Below are positions 55,986 to 64,000 of a DNA stretch of 64,000 nt, one piece after another (within the stretch, counting starts at the first letter, position 1; every line of letters begins with the position of its first letter). Made by a program: the position numbers and the translations under genes. Under the pieces are notes generated by a model, which was not told the DNA's origin, searched no databases, and saw only the letters and a list, made by a program, of their open reading frames with translations. Origin of the DNA: CBDDKU01 sp965230375 (GTDB lineage Bacteria > Bacteroidota > Bacteroidia > Flavobacteriales_D > Cryomorphaceae); assembly GCA_965230375.1 (NCBI GenBank), contig CBDDKU010000006.1, positions 248,001 through 312,000 on the forward strand, given 5' to 3'.

Positions 55986-56417
55986 TCACCCAACAGTATC
56001 CACGCTAGCTGCCCAGATTTCAATTTCAACTTTGATTTCTGGAAGGCCAAGTGCTGAAACGTAGGCCACAGTCATAGATGGAAAGGAATCACCAAAGAGT
56101 GATTTCCATTCCTGGTTGAAATAGTCCCAATCGATGTCTTCTGTTGACCAAATGTTGACTTTGATAACATGTTCAGAATTCAGGTTTTGACTATCGAGTA
56201 TGCCCTTGATGTTGTCAAATGTATTTTTTACCTGACGATTAAATTCGTCCGGTATGTTCCCATTATCATCAATTCCAATTTGCCCGGAAAAAGCGTAGAT
56301 ATCTGAACTTCTTGGAATGATGGTGAGATGAGAGTACTCCCCAACCGGAGCAGGAACGCGCTTAGGATTCATTCGCAGAATTTCCTTTTTCGTTCCCGTT
56401 TCTTTTTGCGCTTTCAT
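55986..56417 (-). CDS. RidA/YjgF family protein, non-archetypal
   Basis: 143 residues (a start at Met16, ATG 56372, is also possible). The RidA fold is clear: YAFSGQIGIDDNGNIPDEFNRQ, TFDNIKGILDSQNLNSEHVIKVNIW, PSMTVAYVSALGLPEIKVEIEIWAA. Archetypal RidA hydrolyses reactive enamines/imines with an arginine just before the LP of the last strand, whereas here that position is glycine (ALGLP). Loss of that residue suggests a different activity, as in other Rid subgroups. It follows the sterol-desaturase-like gene by 5 bases and is cotranscribed with it. Confidence 0.88.
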   Translation of the reverse strand: MKAQKETGTKKEILRMNPKRVPAPVGEYSHLTIIPRSSDIYAFSGQIGIDDNGNIPDEFNRQVKNTFDNIKGILDSQNLNSEHVIKVNIWSTEDIDWDYFNQEWKSLFGDSFPSMTVAYVSALGLPEIKVEIEIWAASVDTVG

Positions 56418-56422
56418 AGTAG

Positions 56423-57214
56423 TTAGCTGCTAGTTGCAACTTTCTGATCTTCCGAGATATCCTTCATCAATATCATGTCTTTCAGGCGGCTTGATGCTCC
56501 ATTGTAAAAGCCATTCTCGTTTTCATACTCTTCGGGGTTGTAGAATGTGTCAAAAAGAATATCCCAGATTGGAAGGTCACTGTAGTTGCTTTTGTGTATT
56601 CCCTTACCGTGATGAACTGAATGGCTTTCGGGTCGCTGAATAATGTATCCAAGCCACCTTGGAGTGCGAATGTTTGCATGCTGAAATATTGAGAAGAAAT
56701 TGAGAAGAAGAATAACAGCTGTAATAGCTTGTGGTGACAAACCAATAAGGAAGGCAAATACAAAGCTTCCCAGAAAGGTGAATGATATCATCTCTGCCGG
56801 GCTAAAAAAGAAGGCTCCGTAAGTGTCTAAACGCTCAGCACTGTGGTGCATTTGATGAAATGTTCTCCAAAGTATATTGTACTTGTGAACGCTGCGATGG
56901 TAGATGTAGAAAACCAGCTGATAGCCTAGTACCCCTATGATGATTCCTCCTAGAGTTCCAAGTCCTGAAAGATCAAAGAGCATGTGTTGTGAAATGATAG
57001 GGTCTACCAATATTGGTAAGTAAGATGAGATAAAAAAGAAAGTAAAGAAGGAGATCATTCCTTTTAATTTCCAGTAAGGCACAAGAGGTAACTTGCGGGC
57101 TGGTGCTGCCCATTCCCAAATCATTAATCCGGCATAAATTGAGAGAATAATAAGGGAAATAGGATCCATAAGAATGTCCAAAGGACTGGGTAGTGATAAT
57201 AAAAGAGATTTCAT
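56423..57214 (-). CDS. Sterol desaturase / fatty-acid hydroxylase superfamily protein
   Basis: 263 residues with four to five TM helices. The eight-histidine di-iron signature is present: HRSVHKYNILW, FHQMHHSAE and HANIRTPRWLGYIIQ followed by SHSVHHG. Family members hydroxylate or desaturate lipids (sterols, carotenoids, fatty acids) using oxygen. The substrate is unknown. It is first in an operon with the RidA-like gene and divergent from a TetR gene, with operator copies placed around its -7 element, so it is very likely repressed by that TetR. Confidence 0.9.
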   Translation of the reverse strand: MKSLLLSLPSPLDILMDPISLIILSIYAGLMIWEWAAPARKLPLVPYWKLKGMISFFTFFFISSYLPILVDPIISQHMLFDLSGLGTLGGIIIGVLGYQLVFYIYHRSVHKYNILWRTFHQMHHSAERLDTYGAFFFSPAEMISFTFLGSFVFAFLIGLSPQAITAVILLLNFFSIFQHANIRTPRWLGYIIQRPESHSVHHGKGIHKSNYSDLPIWDILFDTFYNPEEYENENGFYNGASSRLKDMILMKDISEDQKVATSS

Positions 57215-57231
57215 TTGTTTAGTGTTTGTTT

Positions 57232-57285
57232 AACAGACTAGTTGGTGCAAATATAAATTCTTTTTTGAGAAACAGACTAGTTGGT
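57232..57285. promoter_or_regulatory. Tandem TetR operator and divergent promoters
   Basis: AACAGACTAGTTGGT occurs exactly twice in the same orientation (57232-57246 and 57271-57285), 39 bases apart. Between them is the hydroxylase -7 element on the minus strand (TATATTTG, 57255-57248). Copy 1 would cover the hydroxylase transcription start and copy 2 its -33 region. Copy 2 also lies directly upstream of the TetR gene's own -7 element (TATCTTTG, 57295-57302). This layout fits simultaneous repression of both divergent transcripts. Confidence 0.65.
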
Positions 57286-57294
57286 ATAATTAAT

Positions 57295-57302
57295 TATCTT
57301 TG
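57295..57302 (+). promoter_or_regulatory. -7 element for a leaderless TetR transcript
   Basis: TATCTTTG matches TAnnTTTG and is followed by ACCT and the ATG at 57307, the same sequence and the same four-base spacing as at the other TetR gene (17793-17800). Confidence 0.6.
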
Positions 57303-57306
57303 ACCT

Positions 57307-57909
57307 ATGGCAAGAAATGGCAAACCCACACGAGACAGAATACTCGCAGAATCAAAGGAACTTGTGTTTAAGAATGGATTCTCAGGAACTAGTATTGATC
57401 AAATACTGGAGAAGACCGGGATAACGAAGGGCGCTTTTTTTTATCACTTCAAGTCTAAGAACACCCTTGCTCAGGTATTAATTGAAGACTTCGCTAAGGA
57501 TGATATGGCTCACTTGAATTCAGCCTTGAGCAAAACAGAACACCTCGAGAGTGATCCTTTAAAAAGGTTGTTGGCTTTTGTACAGGAGTTCATTGATATG
57601 ATGGACAATGTGAGTGAACCACCTAGTTGTCTTTACGCATCTTATACACATGAGTCGAGTCAATTTGAAGACGAAACCCTGCAAATCATCTCAGAAACGG
57701 TATTGTTGTGGCGCCAAGCTCTCGTTGAACTATTAAATAAAGTGTTGTTGGAACGTGAAATGAAGGTGGAAATTGATATAACATCTCTCGCTGATCAGTT
57801 TACTGTAATCTTTGAAGGTGGATTTCTAGTTTCGAAAATTCTCAACGATCCAGGAGTTACAGCTGCCCAGCTACGTCATTACAAGCAGTATTTAACGCTA
57901 TTGTTTTGA
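57307..57909 (+). CDS. TetR/AcrR family transcriptional regulator
   Basis: 200 residues. The N-terminal HTH (about 5-52) reads TRDRILAESKELVFKNGF, then TSIDQILEKTGITKGAFFYHF and KSKNTLAQVL. The rest is the helical ligand-binding domain (about 75-200; CLYASYTHESSQFED). It is divergent from the hydroxylase-RidA operon and almost certainly represses that operon and itself through the two operator copies between them. The ligand is unknown and could be a lipid or a toxic aldehyde or imine. Confidence 0.92.
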   Translation: MARNGKPTRDRILAESKELVFKNGFSGTSIDQILEKTGITKGAFFYHFKSKNTLAQVLIEDFAKDDMAHLNSALSKTEHLESDPLKRLLAFVQEFIDMMDNVSEPPSCLYASYTHESSQFEDETLQIISETVLLWRQALVELLNKVLLEREMKVEIDITSLADQFTVIFEGGFLVSKILNDPGVTAAQLRHYKQYLTLLF

Positions 57910-57985
57910 CGCTTAAATTCTTTTGAACCAATAACATTGATCCGAAAGACTTTTCTTTTTTCAGCTCCACACCACAACACTTCGA

Positions 57986-58592
57986 TTAATTGTCGTCTTG
58001 AACGTTTTTGAGTTCAATCGTTAAGAATGCTACCAGAGTGCTGTCTTCTGAGTGTTTTAGGTCTGCAAGAAAATGTTGATCACTTCCCGATATAAAGTTT
58101 AATCCCATTCCACCAGTGTATTGCTTAAAGTGAATGTCGTAAGCTTCAGGCTTAGCTCCTGACACTGTTGTATGAATGTGTCGATTATCGGGTGAGCTGC
58201 CATAGTCGCCGGGAAGAATCGTTTGGACGAAAATCTTTCCGTCAGCATTTGTTATAGCACTTCCGTTTAGGCGAGCTGTGGTTTCGTCATTGGCTATTCT
58301 CGGCTCATATTCTCCCGCTGCAGATGTGTGATATAGTTTGATCTCCTGATTCTGAAAAGGCTCACCCGTTTCTTTGGAGACGAAGGTCAAACAAAGTGAT
58401 AATCTCTCTCCAGGGCTCACCATCCGGGCTGATGCGCTCGCGATGTGCTGGACCTAAGTCTTCAAATTCCTGAAGTATTTTGGCTTCATCTGGGTCAATG
58501 TCTAAAATGGTCCGGTCAATTTCACGGCAATTGGTTAATAATAAGGACGTGAGAACCCACATCACCAACGTCAGAAAGTGCTTAAAATTCAT
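57986..58592 (-). pseudogene. Intradiol ring-cleavage dioxygenase-like lipoprotein, one frameshift
   Basis: Removing one extra C from the CCC run at about 58418-58421 joins the two frames into one protein of about 201 residues (DGEPGERLSLCLTFVSK). The signal is a lipoprotein type (MNFKHFLTLVMWVLTSLLLTNC). The four intradiol iron ligands can be placed: Tyr in SAAGEY, Tyr in LPGDY, and both His in RHIHTTVSG. The family cleaves catechols between the hydroxyls. A membrane-attached periplasmic version is unusual, and the length is shorter than for classical protocatechuate enzymes. It follows the TolC gene by 96 bases and may be the last gene of the efflux operon. Confidence 0.75.
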
Positions 58593-58688
58593 GCTCGTTT
58601 GTTTAGCGAAGCCTCAGATCCGCAATTAGATCAATGAGCTTCAGACTAAATATACGAGATAAGAGATGCGGCTGAAGGAAAACAGGTA

Positions 58689-60041
58689 TTATTCATTCAG
58701 CAGTATCCCGGCTAGCTGCTTCAGAACGAGTTCTTCGTACTTGGCATTGTACTTTGCGATACTGTAGTTGTTCTGCGCATTCCGAAGATTCAGTTGAGCC
58801 TGACGGAATTCAATCGAAGAGATTTGCCCTTGCTTGTACAAGTCATCACTCCGGTCGAAATTTTTTGTCGCCGTATTGAGATTGTCTTTTTCGGCTTCAA
58901 GCACAAACAAAGCATTTTGGTAAGTCGCATAGGCATTGAGCACATCGCGTTGTATCGAAAAGGTCGTTTGTTCTTTTAAGATCTCTTGACGCTCAATCTC
59001 GATTTTGGCATTCTGACTTTGCACCCAAGTGGTTCCACCATCAAAAATGTTCCAGCTGAGTGTTAGACCAGCCTGTGGGCCATGATTGTAGCTTCCAGTA
59101 ACGAATGCTCCGGCTGGGTTTTGATTTCCGGCGTAGTCATATCCGGCATTCACAGAAACCGCAGGGAACCATCCAGCCTGCCTGGCCTTTAAGGCAAACT
59201 CACTGTTGCGCAATTGGCTATTGGTTTGCTGGATAAGGACGTTTCGCTCATAGGCCTGATTGACCAGGTCTTCTTTGGTACCGGGAAGTGAGAAAGTGAC
59301 ATTCGTATCCACGGCAAATTCGGTTTCGATGTCTCTACCCATAATCAGGTTCAAGTTTCGCTGGGCATTTTCGAGTTGCTGAATGGTATTGAGCAGATTA
59401 ATGCTGTCGTTGTTGACATCTACCTGGGCATTGAGCACATCTATTTGAGTTGACTGCCCGTACTCAAAGCTATACTTGGCCCGCTGTAGTCGGGTAGAAG
59501 AGATGCTAAGCGCATTTCTAAAATTATCAACTCCTTCGGTAAGTTGAGCCATCAGAAAGTAGGCGTTGGCCAATTCCAATACGGTGTTTTCGATGATCTG
59601 TCTGGCTTGCAATTCTGATAGCTGGTAATTCATCTTGAGCTGCTCGTAGTTGTACTCACGTCCAAACCCGTTGAAGATTAAGTACTCCACACCCACAGAA
59701 GCGCCGTAGTTGTACGCTTCAGTAGCATCGTAGCTAATGTCCCCATTCACTGTTTGGTTTTCTCCTTGATAGCCGGTTATTCCAGCATTTCCCGTAGCGA
59801 AAACCGTTGGCAGATAGCCGCTATTCATCATGCTCTGGTTATTGTTAGCTACTTCTACATCCTTGTTAGCTACTTTAATGTCGTAGTTGTGCTCCAAGGT
59901 GAGTTCAAGTGCTGCCTGTCGGGAGAGCATTTCCTGACCTTGTGCAGTGACTGCTGTCGTACATAGCACGAGAATTGTCAGTACTTCCAACACCAATTTG
60001 GATAAAAACGGCGTTCGCTTATTTCTAATTTCGTTCAACAT
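58689..60041 (-). CDS. TolC family outer-membrane efflux protein
   Basis: 450 residues from ATG 60041. The frame is open to 60161, but that would overlap the RND gene by 110 bases, while this ATG gives a signal peptide and a 10-base gap. Two OEP repeats are visible, each with long helices and beta strands: AALELTLEHNYDIKVANKDVEVANN, YGASVGVEYLIFNGFGREYNY, and in the second half GLTLSWNIFDGGTTWVQSQNAK. It forms the outer-membrane channel of the tripartite pump encoded by the two preceding genes. Confidence 0.92.
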   Translation of the reverse strand: MLNEIRNKRTPFLSKLVLEVLTILVLCTTAVTAQGQEMLSRQAALELTLEHNYDIKVANKDVEVANNNQSMMNSGYLPTVFATGNAGITGYQGENQTVNGDISYDATEAYNYGASVGVEYLIFNGFGREYNYEQLKMNYQLSELQARQIIENTVLELANAYFLMAQLTEGVDNFRNALSISSTRLQRAKYSFEYGQSTQIDVLNAQVDVNNDSINLLNTIQQLENAQRNLNLIMGRDIETEFAVDTNVTFSLPGTKEDLVNQAYERNVLIQQTNSQLRNSEFALKARQAGWFPAVSVNAGYDYAGNQNPAGAFVTGSYNHGPQAGLTLSWNIFDGGTTWVQSQNAKIEIERQEILKEQTTFSIQRDVLNAYATYQNALFVLEAEKDNLNTATKNFDRSDDLYKQGQISSIEFRQAQLNLRNAQNNYSIAKYNAKYEELVLKQLAGILLNE

Positions 60042-60051
60042 GATTTCAATC

Positions 60052-63000
60052 TTAATGTGTTGATTCATCGAGTTCGCGTAATTCTTCAATTGCTGGTTCA
60101 ACTGATTCTTTGGAAGGCTTTTTCCCTTCCCAGAGCCAAAGTGTGTAGACCTTGATATCATTGGCCACCGACAGGAGCATCGGGAGCATGATGAGCGTCA
60201 AAACCGTGGCTATTGCAATTCCATAAGCAATGGCGATTGCCATCGGGATAAGAAACTGCGCCTGCCTGCTCTTTTCCAAGATCAGAGGGGAAAGACCAGC
60301 GATGGTCGTAATTGATGTCAGGAAGATGGCTCGAAACCTGGATTTACCAGCCTGGATGATGGCATCGTCAAATTTTAACCCTTCCTGCAAGTAGCTGTTA
60401 AACTTGCTGATCAGAACGAGCCCATCGTTCACCACAATACCAATCAGGGCAATGATTCCAAGCAGTGAAAGCACATTTATCGGAAAGTCGTGAACCCAGT
60501 GACCCCAGGCTACACCGATAATGCTGAAGGGAATCATAACCAATAAGATGATGGGTTGGATATACGATCTGAAGGTGAATCCGATAATGACCAGAATCAG
60601 GAAGATAATTATTGGGAATACCTTACCTGCTGATTTTGTGACCTTGCTAGCCTCCCGGTTTTGCCCTTCGAATAAGGTGGAAACAGATGGATATTTTGCG
60701 AGAATGTCTGGAAGGATATTCGCGCGGATGTCTTGAATGATATCCGTTGAGCTGTCTTTCGGATTCTTCAAATCGGCTTCAACCTTAATTTCACGCTTTC
60801 CGTTGAGGTGGTTGATGGTAATTTCGCCTCTGGCAATTTTATAAGTCGCAATCTCACTCAAGGGCACCCTTGCTCCACTCGGACTCACTATGCGCATATT
60901 ATCGAGGTTGAGAATGGAAGAACGACCTTCTCTTTCGTAACGAACCCAGACTATGATTTCATCCTGACCACGCTGAAATCGCTGTACCTGAAGACCGTTA
61001 AACCCGGCTCTCACCTGACTAATCACATCATTCAATGTGAAGCCCAGCAGGTAAGCTTTGTCCTTCAACTCGAGATTAATCTCGTTTATCCCAGCGGGAT
61101 CATTGTCGCTAATGTCCCGTAGCAAGGCATTTTGCTTTAGCTGGTCTTTGAGTTCGGTTTTGGCGGCTTTCAGTTCTTTGATATTGCTACCCAGCAAGGA
61201 AACCGATACTGGTTTTCCACCAAAACTAGATCCCGCATCGATTATCAAACTCTCGGCCGAAGGGTACTCTTTACTAGCTTGAGCGATGGATTGCGCAATT
61301 TCAGATGCCGTAAAATCCCGCTCTTCTCCAGGCAATAAATTGATCTTCAAAGATGCATTAGCCGTTCCAGGACCTATTCGCTTGATGATGCTCTGGAAGA
61401 CTTGTTTCTCGCCTGTCTGTTTGGCCGTATATTCCTTGTTGACTTCAACTGCCGCAGCTTCAATCTCAGAAATAATTAAGTCGGTCACTTCCGGGTTTAT
61501 TCCCTGTGGCATTTTGAGCGTCACATTCACCTGATCGGAAGCGATAACGGGGAAGAAAGTAGTTCGAATGATTCCACCCTGGATGGCACCAGTCGTGATC
61601 ACAAAAAACGCAATGAGAATACTGAATCCCATGATTTTGTTTTCCATGAAAAAATGGAGAGCCGGACTGTACAGCTTATCCCTTAGGTAGTTTAGAAACG
61701 TGGTAGCCTTTGCATTAAACCAGTATGTTTTCTGCTCACTCGATAGTGCTTTGGAGTGGGAAATGTGAGCAGGAAGGATAACCAGTGCTTCAAAGAGCGA
61801 AAACAAAAGCGTCAGGATAACGACAACCGATACCTCGCTGAAGAATTCACCAAGCCTTCCATCCAAATAGAAGAAGGTGGAGAAAGCTACCACAGTGGTG
61901 ATAATGGCCGATGTGATAGCCGGTACCACTTCCATCGTTCCATCAATAGCCGCACGAATTCGAGACTTTCCTTTCTCGTGGTGGTGGAATATGTTTTCGG
62001 CGATGACGATTCCGTCATCTACCAGAATTCCGATAACAATGATCATTCCAAATAGAGAGAGAACGTTGATCGTGACATCGAAGTAGGAAGCCACCATAAA
62101 CATCCCCATAAACGAAATGGGGATTCCGAAAGCTACCCACGCCGCCAGTCTCGGTCTCAAAAACAATGAAAGGAAGAACAAAACCAAGGCAATTCCCTGC
62201 AGGCCGTTCGTGAGCAGAAGCTCAGTTCGCTCTACGATGGTCTGAGAACGGTCATTAGTGATATTCAGCTGAATATTTTGGTGCTTTTGGTTAAAGGTCT
62301 CCGCATACGCGGTAACCTTCGCTGCCGCTTCTACCAAGTCTTCATTGTTGGTGGTACTGATCTGGAATGAAATTGAAGACTGATCGTTGTAGTAAATCCT
62401 ATCAGGAGTCTCTGACCAACCATCGATCGTTTTGGCCACATCTTCCAACCTGACAATCGCCCCGTTTTCTTCGGTCTTTAGAATGGTGTTATTGAGCTCC
62501 TTTCCATAGTAGGAACGGTTGTTGACGCGAATCAAATACTCCTGAGCTTCGGTTTTAATCGCTCCACCGGTAACCAGAATATTGTTGTTGGCTACCGCAT
62601 TGGCCACATCGGTGAAAGTCAAGCCATATGAACGAAGTGTTTCTTCATTGACAGCCACGGTGATCTCTTCATCGGGAAAACCGGTTATCGTGAGCTGCGA
62701 AACGCCATCAAGTCCTCGAAGGTCGTTCTCAACTTCTCGGGAGATAGTCTTGAGTGTTTTCAAGGTGATGTCCTTTCCACTCAATTCCATTTCAATCGCC
62801 ACATTCAGGTTTTCGTTTTTGGAAACCACGGGCGGTTCCATCTCACTAGGGAAGGATGGAACCTTGTCTACAGCGTTCTTGACATCCGCGAGCAGGATGT
62901 CAATATCATAGCCTTTGACAGCTTCTACCGAAATACTCGCTGTATTTTCTGATGAAGCCGATGTGAAACGATCAATTCCGACGATGCCCCGCAGGTTGTC

Positions 63001-63207
63001 TTCGATTTTTAAGACCACACCTTCTTCCATTTCTTGTGGAGAAGCACCGGGGTAGGCGATGGTGATGTCTATAAACTTCGAATCCTGAAGCGGAAAGAAG
63101 CTGGACTTCAGAGAAAGCATACCGGCCGCTCCCAAAATCACCAAGGCAAGAATGATGACATTGACCGCGATGGGGTACTTAATGAAATGAGATATAATTG
63201 ACTTCAT
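60052..63207 (-). CDS. RND family efflux transporter, inner-membrane permease
   Basis: 1051 residues with the full AcrB/HAE-type layout: TM1 (12-32), a porter/docking loop (about 33-330; FIDITIAYPGASPQEMEEGV), TM2-7 (about 335-540), a second large loop, and TM8-12. The proton-relay acidic pair in TM4 is present (IVIGILVDDGIVIAENI), and the TM11-like copy reads GIIALIGIVVNDGLVLIS. Substrates are probably small hydrophobic compounds; no metal-specific motif can be claimed. It is the middle gene of an adaptor-permease-TolC operon. Confidence 0.95.
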   Translation of the reverse strand: MKSIISHFIKYPIAVNVIILALVILGAAGMLSLKSSFFPLQDSKFIDITIAYPGASPQEMEEGVVLKIEDNLRGIVGIDRFTSASSENTASISVEAVKGYDIDILLADVKNAVDKVPSFPSEMEPPVVSKNENLNVAIEMELSGKDITLKTLKTISREVENDLRGLDGVSQLTITGFPDEEITVAVNEETLRSYGLTFTDVANAVANNNILVTGGAIKTEAQEYLIRVNNRSYYGKELNNTILKTEENGAIVRLEDVAKTIDGWSETPDRIYYNDQSSISFQISTTNNEDLVEAAAKVTAYAETFNQKHQNIQLNITNDRSQTIVERTELLLTNGLQGIALVLFFLSLFLRPRLAAWVAFGIPISFMGMFMVASYFDVTINVLSLFGMIIVIGILVDDGIVIAENIFHHHEKGKSRIRAAIDGTMEVVPAITSAIITTVVAFSTFFYLDGRLGEFFSEVSVVVILTLLFSLFEALVILPAHISHSKALSSEQKTYWFNAKATTFLNYLRDKLYSPALHFFMENKIMGFSILIAFFVITTGAIQGGIIRTTFFPVIASDQVNVTLKMPQGINPEVTDLIISEIEAAAVEVNKEYTAKQTGEKQVFQSIIKRIGPGTANASLKINLLPGEERDFTASEIAQSIAQASKEYPSAESLIIDAGSSFGGKPVSVSLLGSNIKELKAAKTELKDQLKQNALLRDISDNDPAGINEINLELKDKAYLLGFTLNDVISQVRAGFNGLQVQRFQRGQDEIIVWVRYEREGRSSILNLDNMRIVSPSGARVPLSEIATYKIARGEITINHLNGKREIKVEADLKNPKDSSTDIIQDIRANILPDILAKYPSVSTLFEGQNREASKVTKSAGKVFPIIIFLILVIIGFTFRSYIQPIILLVMIPFSIIGVAWGHWVHDFPINVLSLLGIIALIGIVVNDGLVLISKFNSYLQEGLKFDDAIIQAGKSRFRAIFLTSITTIAGLSPLILEKSRQAQFLIPMAIAIAYGIAIATVLTLIMLPMLLSVANDIKVYTLWLWEGKKPSKESVEPAIEELRELDESTH

Positions 63208-63253
63208 ATGAAGTTCTGATTTTTAGCGTTTGGGTGACTTTTACTGTTTGTTA

Positions 63254-64000
63254 TTATTCACTTATTACCTTAACCTTCATACCCGAATAGGCAGCTGTAG
63301 GTAGTTTTGAAAGCGTTTGGTCACCATCCTTAAGTCCTCTAATCACCACTGACTTTTCATTGTAGTAAACTGGGGTGATGGTCTTCTGAACCAAGGCCGA
63401 ATCTTCGACAACAAAGACTTTATCTGTATCAAACACCACACTGCGACTGAGTTCGTAGGCGTTTTCGATTTCCGTTGCTTTAATGCTCGTATTGACAAAC
63501 ATGCCTTCTTCCAAATCTTCACCATTCACATGTATGTAAATATTCGTGGTCTGAGTTTCCGGTATTCACTTTTCGATTAATTCGCGTGATTTCCCCATCC
63601 CAGGTTTGATCGGGATTAGTTGTGGAATGAACAGTCACATGTTGCCCCTGTTTTCAAGAATTTAACCATACTCGTGCTCACGGGAGCTTCCACTTCAAAA
63701 TAGGTGGGCTGAATGAACGTACCCAATTTTTGTCCTGTTCTGATAAGGGATCCGGGAGTTACAAGCGCTTCTACCAAAACACCATCAAAAGGAGCCGTGA
63801 TATTGTACTTCGCAAGGGTCAGCTCCATGTTGTGAACGGAGTAATAGGTGGAATAAATATTCCGTCCGGTGATAAACATTTTCTCCTTCTCTGTTTCCGT
63901 TTCTGGTAGGGGTGGAAGTGGTTGGTTTACATTGAGCTGAGTGAGAAACTTATTCCACTTGTCGAAAGCATCTGGGTAGTCCAAGCGGATGTCAGCCAGA
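63254..64000 (-). pseudogene. RND periplasmic adaptor (HlyD/MFP family), partial with two frameshifts
   Basis: The gene runs off the right edge (the frame reads LADIRLDYPDAFDKW at the boundary), so the N-terminus is missing. Elements are the lipoyl/barrel part (YNITAPFDGVLVEALVTPGSLI), the beta-barrel (FEVEAPVSTSMVKFLKTG) and the membrane-proximal domain ending AAYSGMKVKVISE. Two single extra G residues break the frame, one in the GGGG at about 63643-63646 and one in the GG at about 63563. Correcting both gives LKTGQHVTVHSTTNPDQTW and NTETQTTNIYIHVNGEDLEE. It is the first gene of the efflux operon, 46 bases before the permease. Confidence 0.85.

Noticed and set aside
1..64000. CRISPR arrays, insertion sequences, integrases, rRNA
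   Set aside because: No regularly spaced direct repeats, transposase motifs, terminal inverted repeats or rRNA signatures were found by reading.

Overview
The window looks like a chromosomal segment of a free-living, probably marine member of the Bacteroidota (Flavobacteriia or Cryomorphaceae-like; the genus cannot be read from the sequence). The evidence is type IX secretion (T9SS) C-terminal sorting domains on three proteins, promoters of the TAnnTTTG type, start codons with no clear Shine-Dalgarno, a moxR-bat operon, two large S1 sulfatases and many outer-membrane barrels. There is one tRNA (Arg-UCU). No rRNA, CRISPR array, insertion sequence, integrase or prophage was seen.

Layout. 0-2.3 kb (+): a translationally coupled VTC-domain / DUF4956 / DUF2490 trio. 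2.3-5.3 kb (-): threonylcarbamoyl-AMP synthase and a HAMP-SpoIIE phosphatase. 5.5-12.9 kb: the tRNA and a mixed set of small enzymes and exported proteins. 12.9-18.9 kb (-): a tricorn-type S41 protease, an alpha/beta hydrolase, a TetR regulator and a periplasmic binding-protein-like gene, all interrupted by single-base indels. 18.9-22.5 kb: exported and membrane hypotheticals and a T9SS cargo protein. 22.5-28.9 kb (-): a compact moxR-DUF58-DUF4381-batA-batBC-batD operon. 29.0-33.3 kb (-): two sulfatases. 33.5-36.0 kb (-): cold-shock protein, DEAD-box helicase and fatty-acid desaturase. 36.4-48.4 kb (+): an unusual 12-kb operon with a 2791-residue envelope protein, a fibronectin-type-III protein and an outer-membrane barrel, joined by ATGA overlaps. 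48.5-55.9 kb (+): an ABM-domain lipoprotein, a membrane-anchored AraC regulator and two T9SS cargo proteins. 56.0-57.9 kb: a sterol-desaturase-like hydroxylase plus RidA-like gene, divergent from a TetR regulator and sharing a tandem operator with it. 58.0-64.0 kb (-): an adaptor-RND-TolC efflux operon followed by an intradiol-dioxygenase-like lipoprotein.

How the genes fit together. Much of the window concerns the cell envelope and surface: T9SS cargo, barrels, efflux, lipid modification (desaturase, hydroxylase) and the Bat complex. The 36.4-48.4 kb operon is the best candidate for an undescribed system. Its giant member carries two Cys-rich modules, a roughly 920-residue coiled-coil region inserted between two similar beta modules, and a long beta-rich C-terminus with no T9SS tag.

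Caution on quality. At least 19 single-base disruptions fall in three patches (12.9-18.9, about 58.4 and 63.55-63.66 kb). Most are one extra base in a short A, G or C run, and the protein motifs on both sides are intact. Consensus or assembly error is more likely than genuine gene decay. Those genes are listed as frameshifted, with the reconstructed product described.
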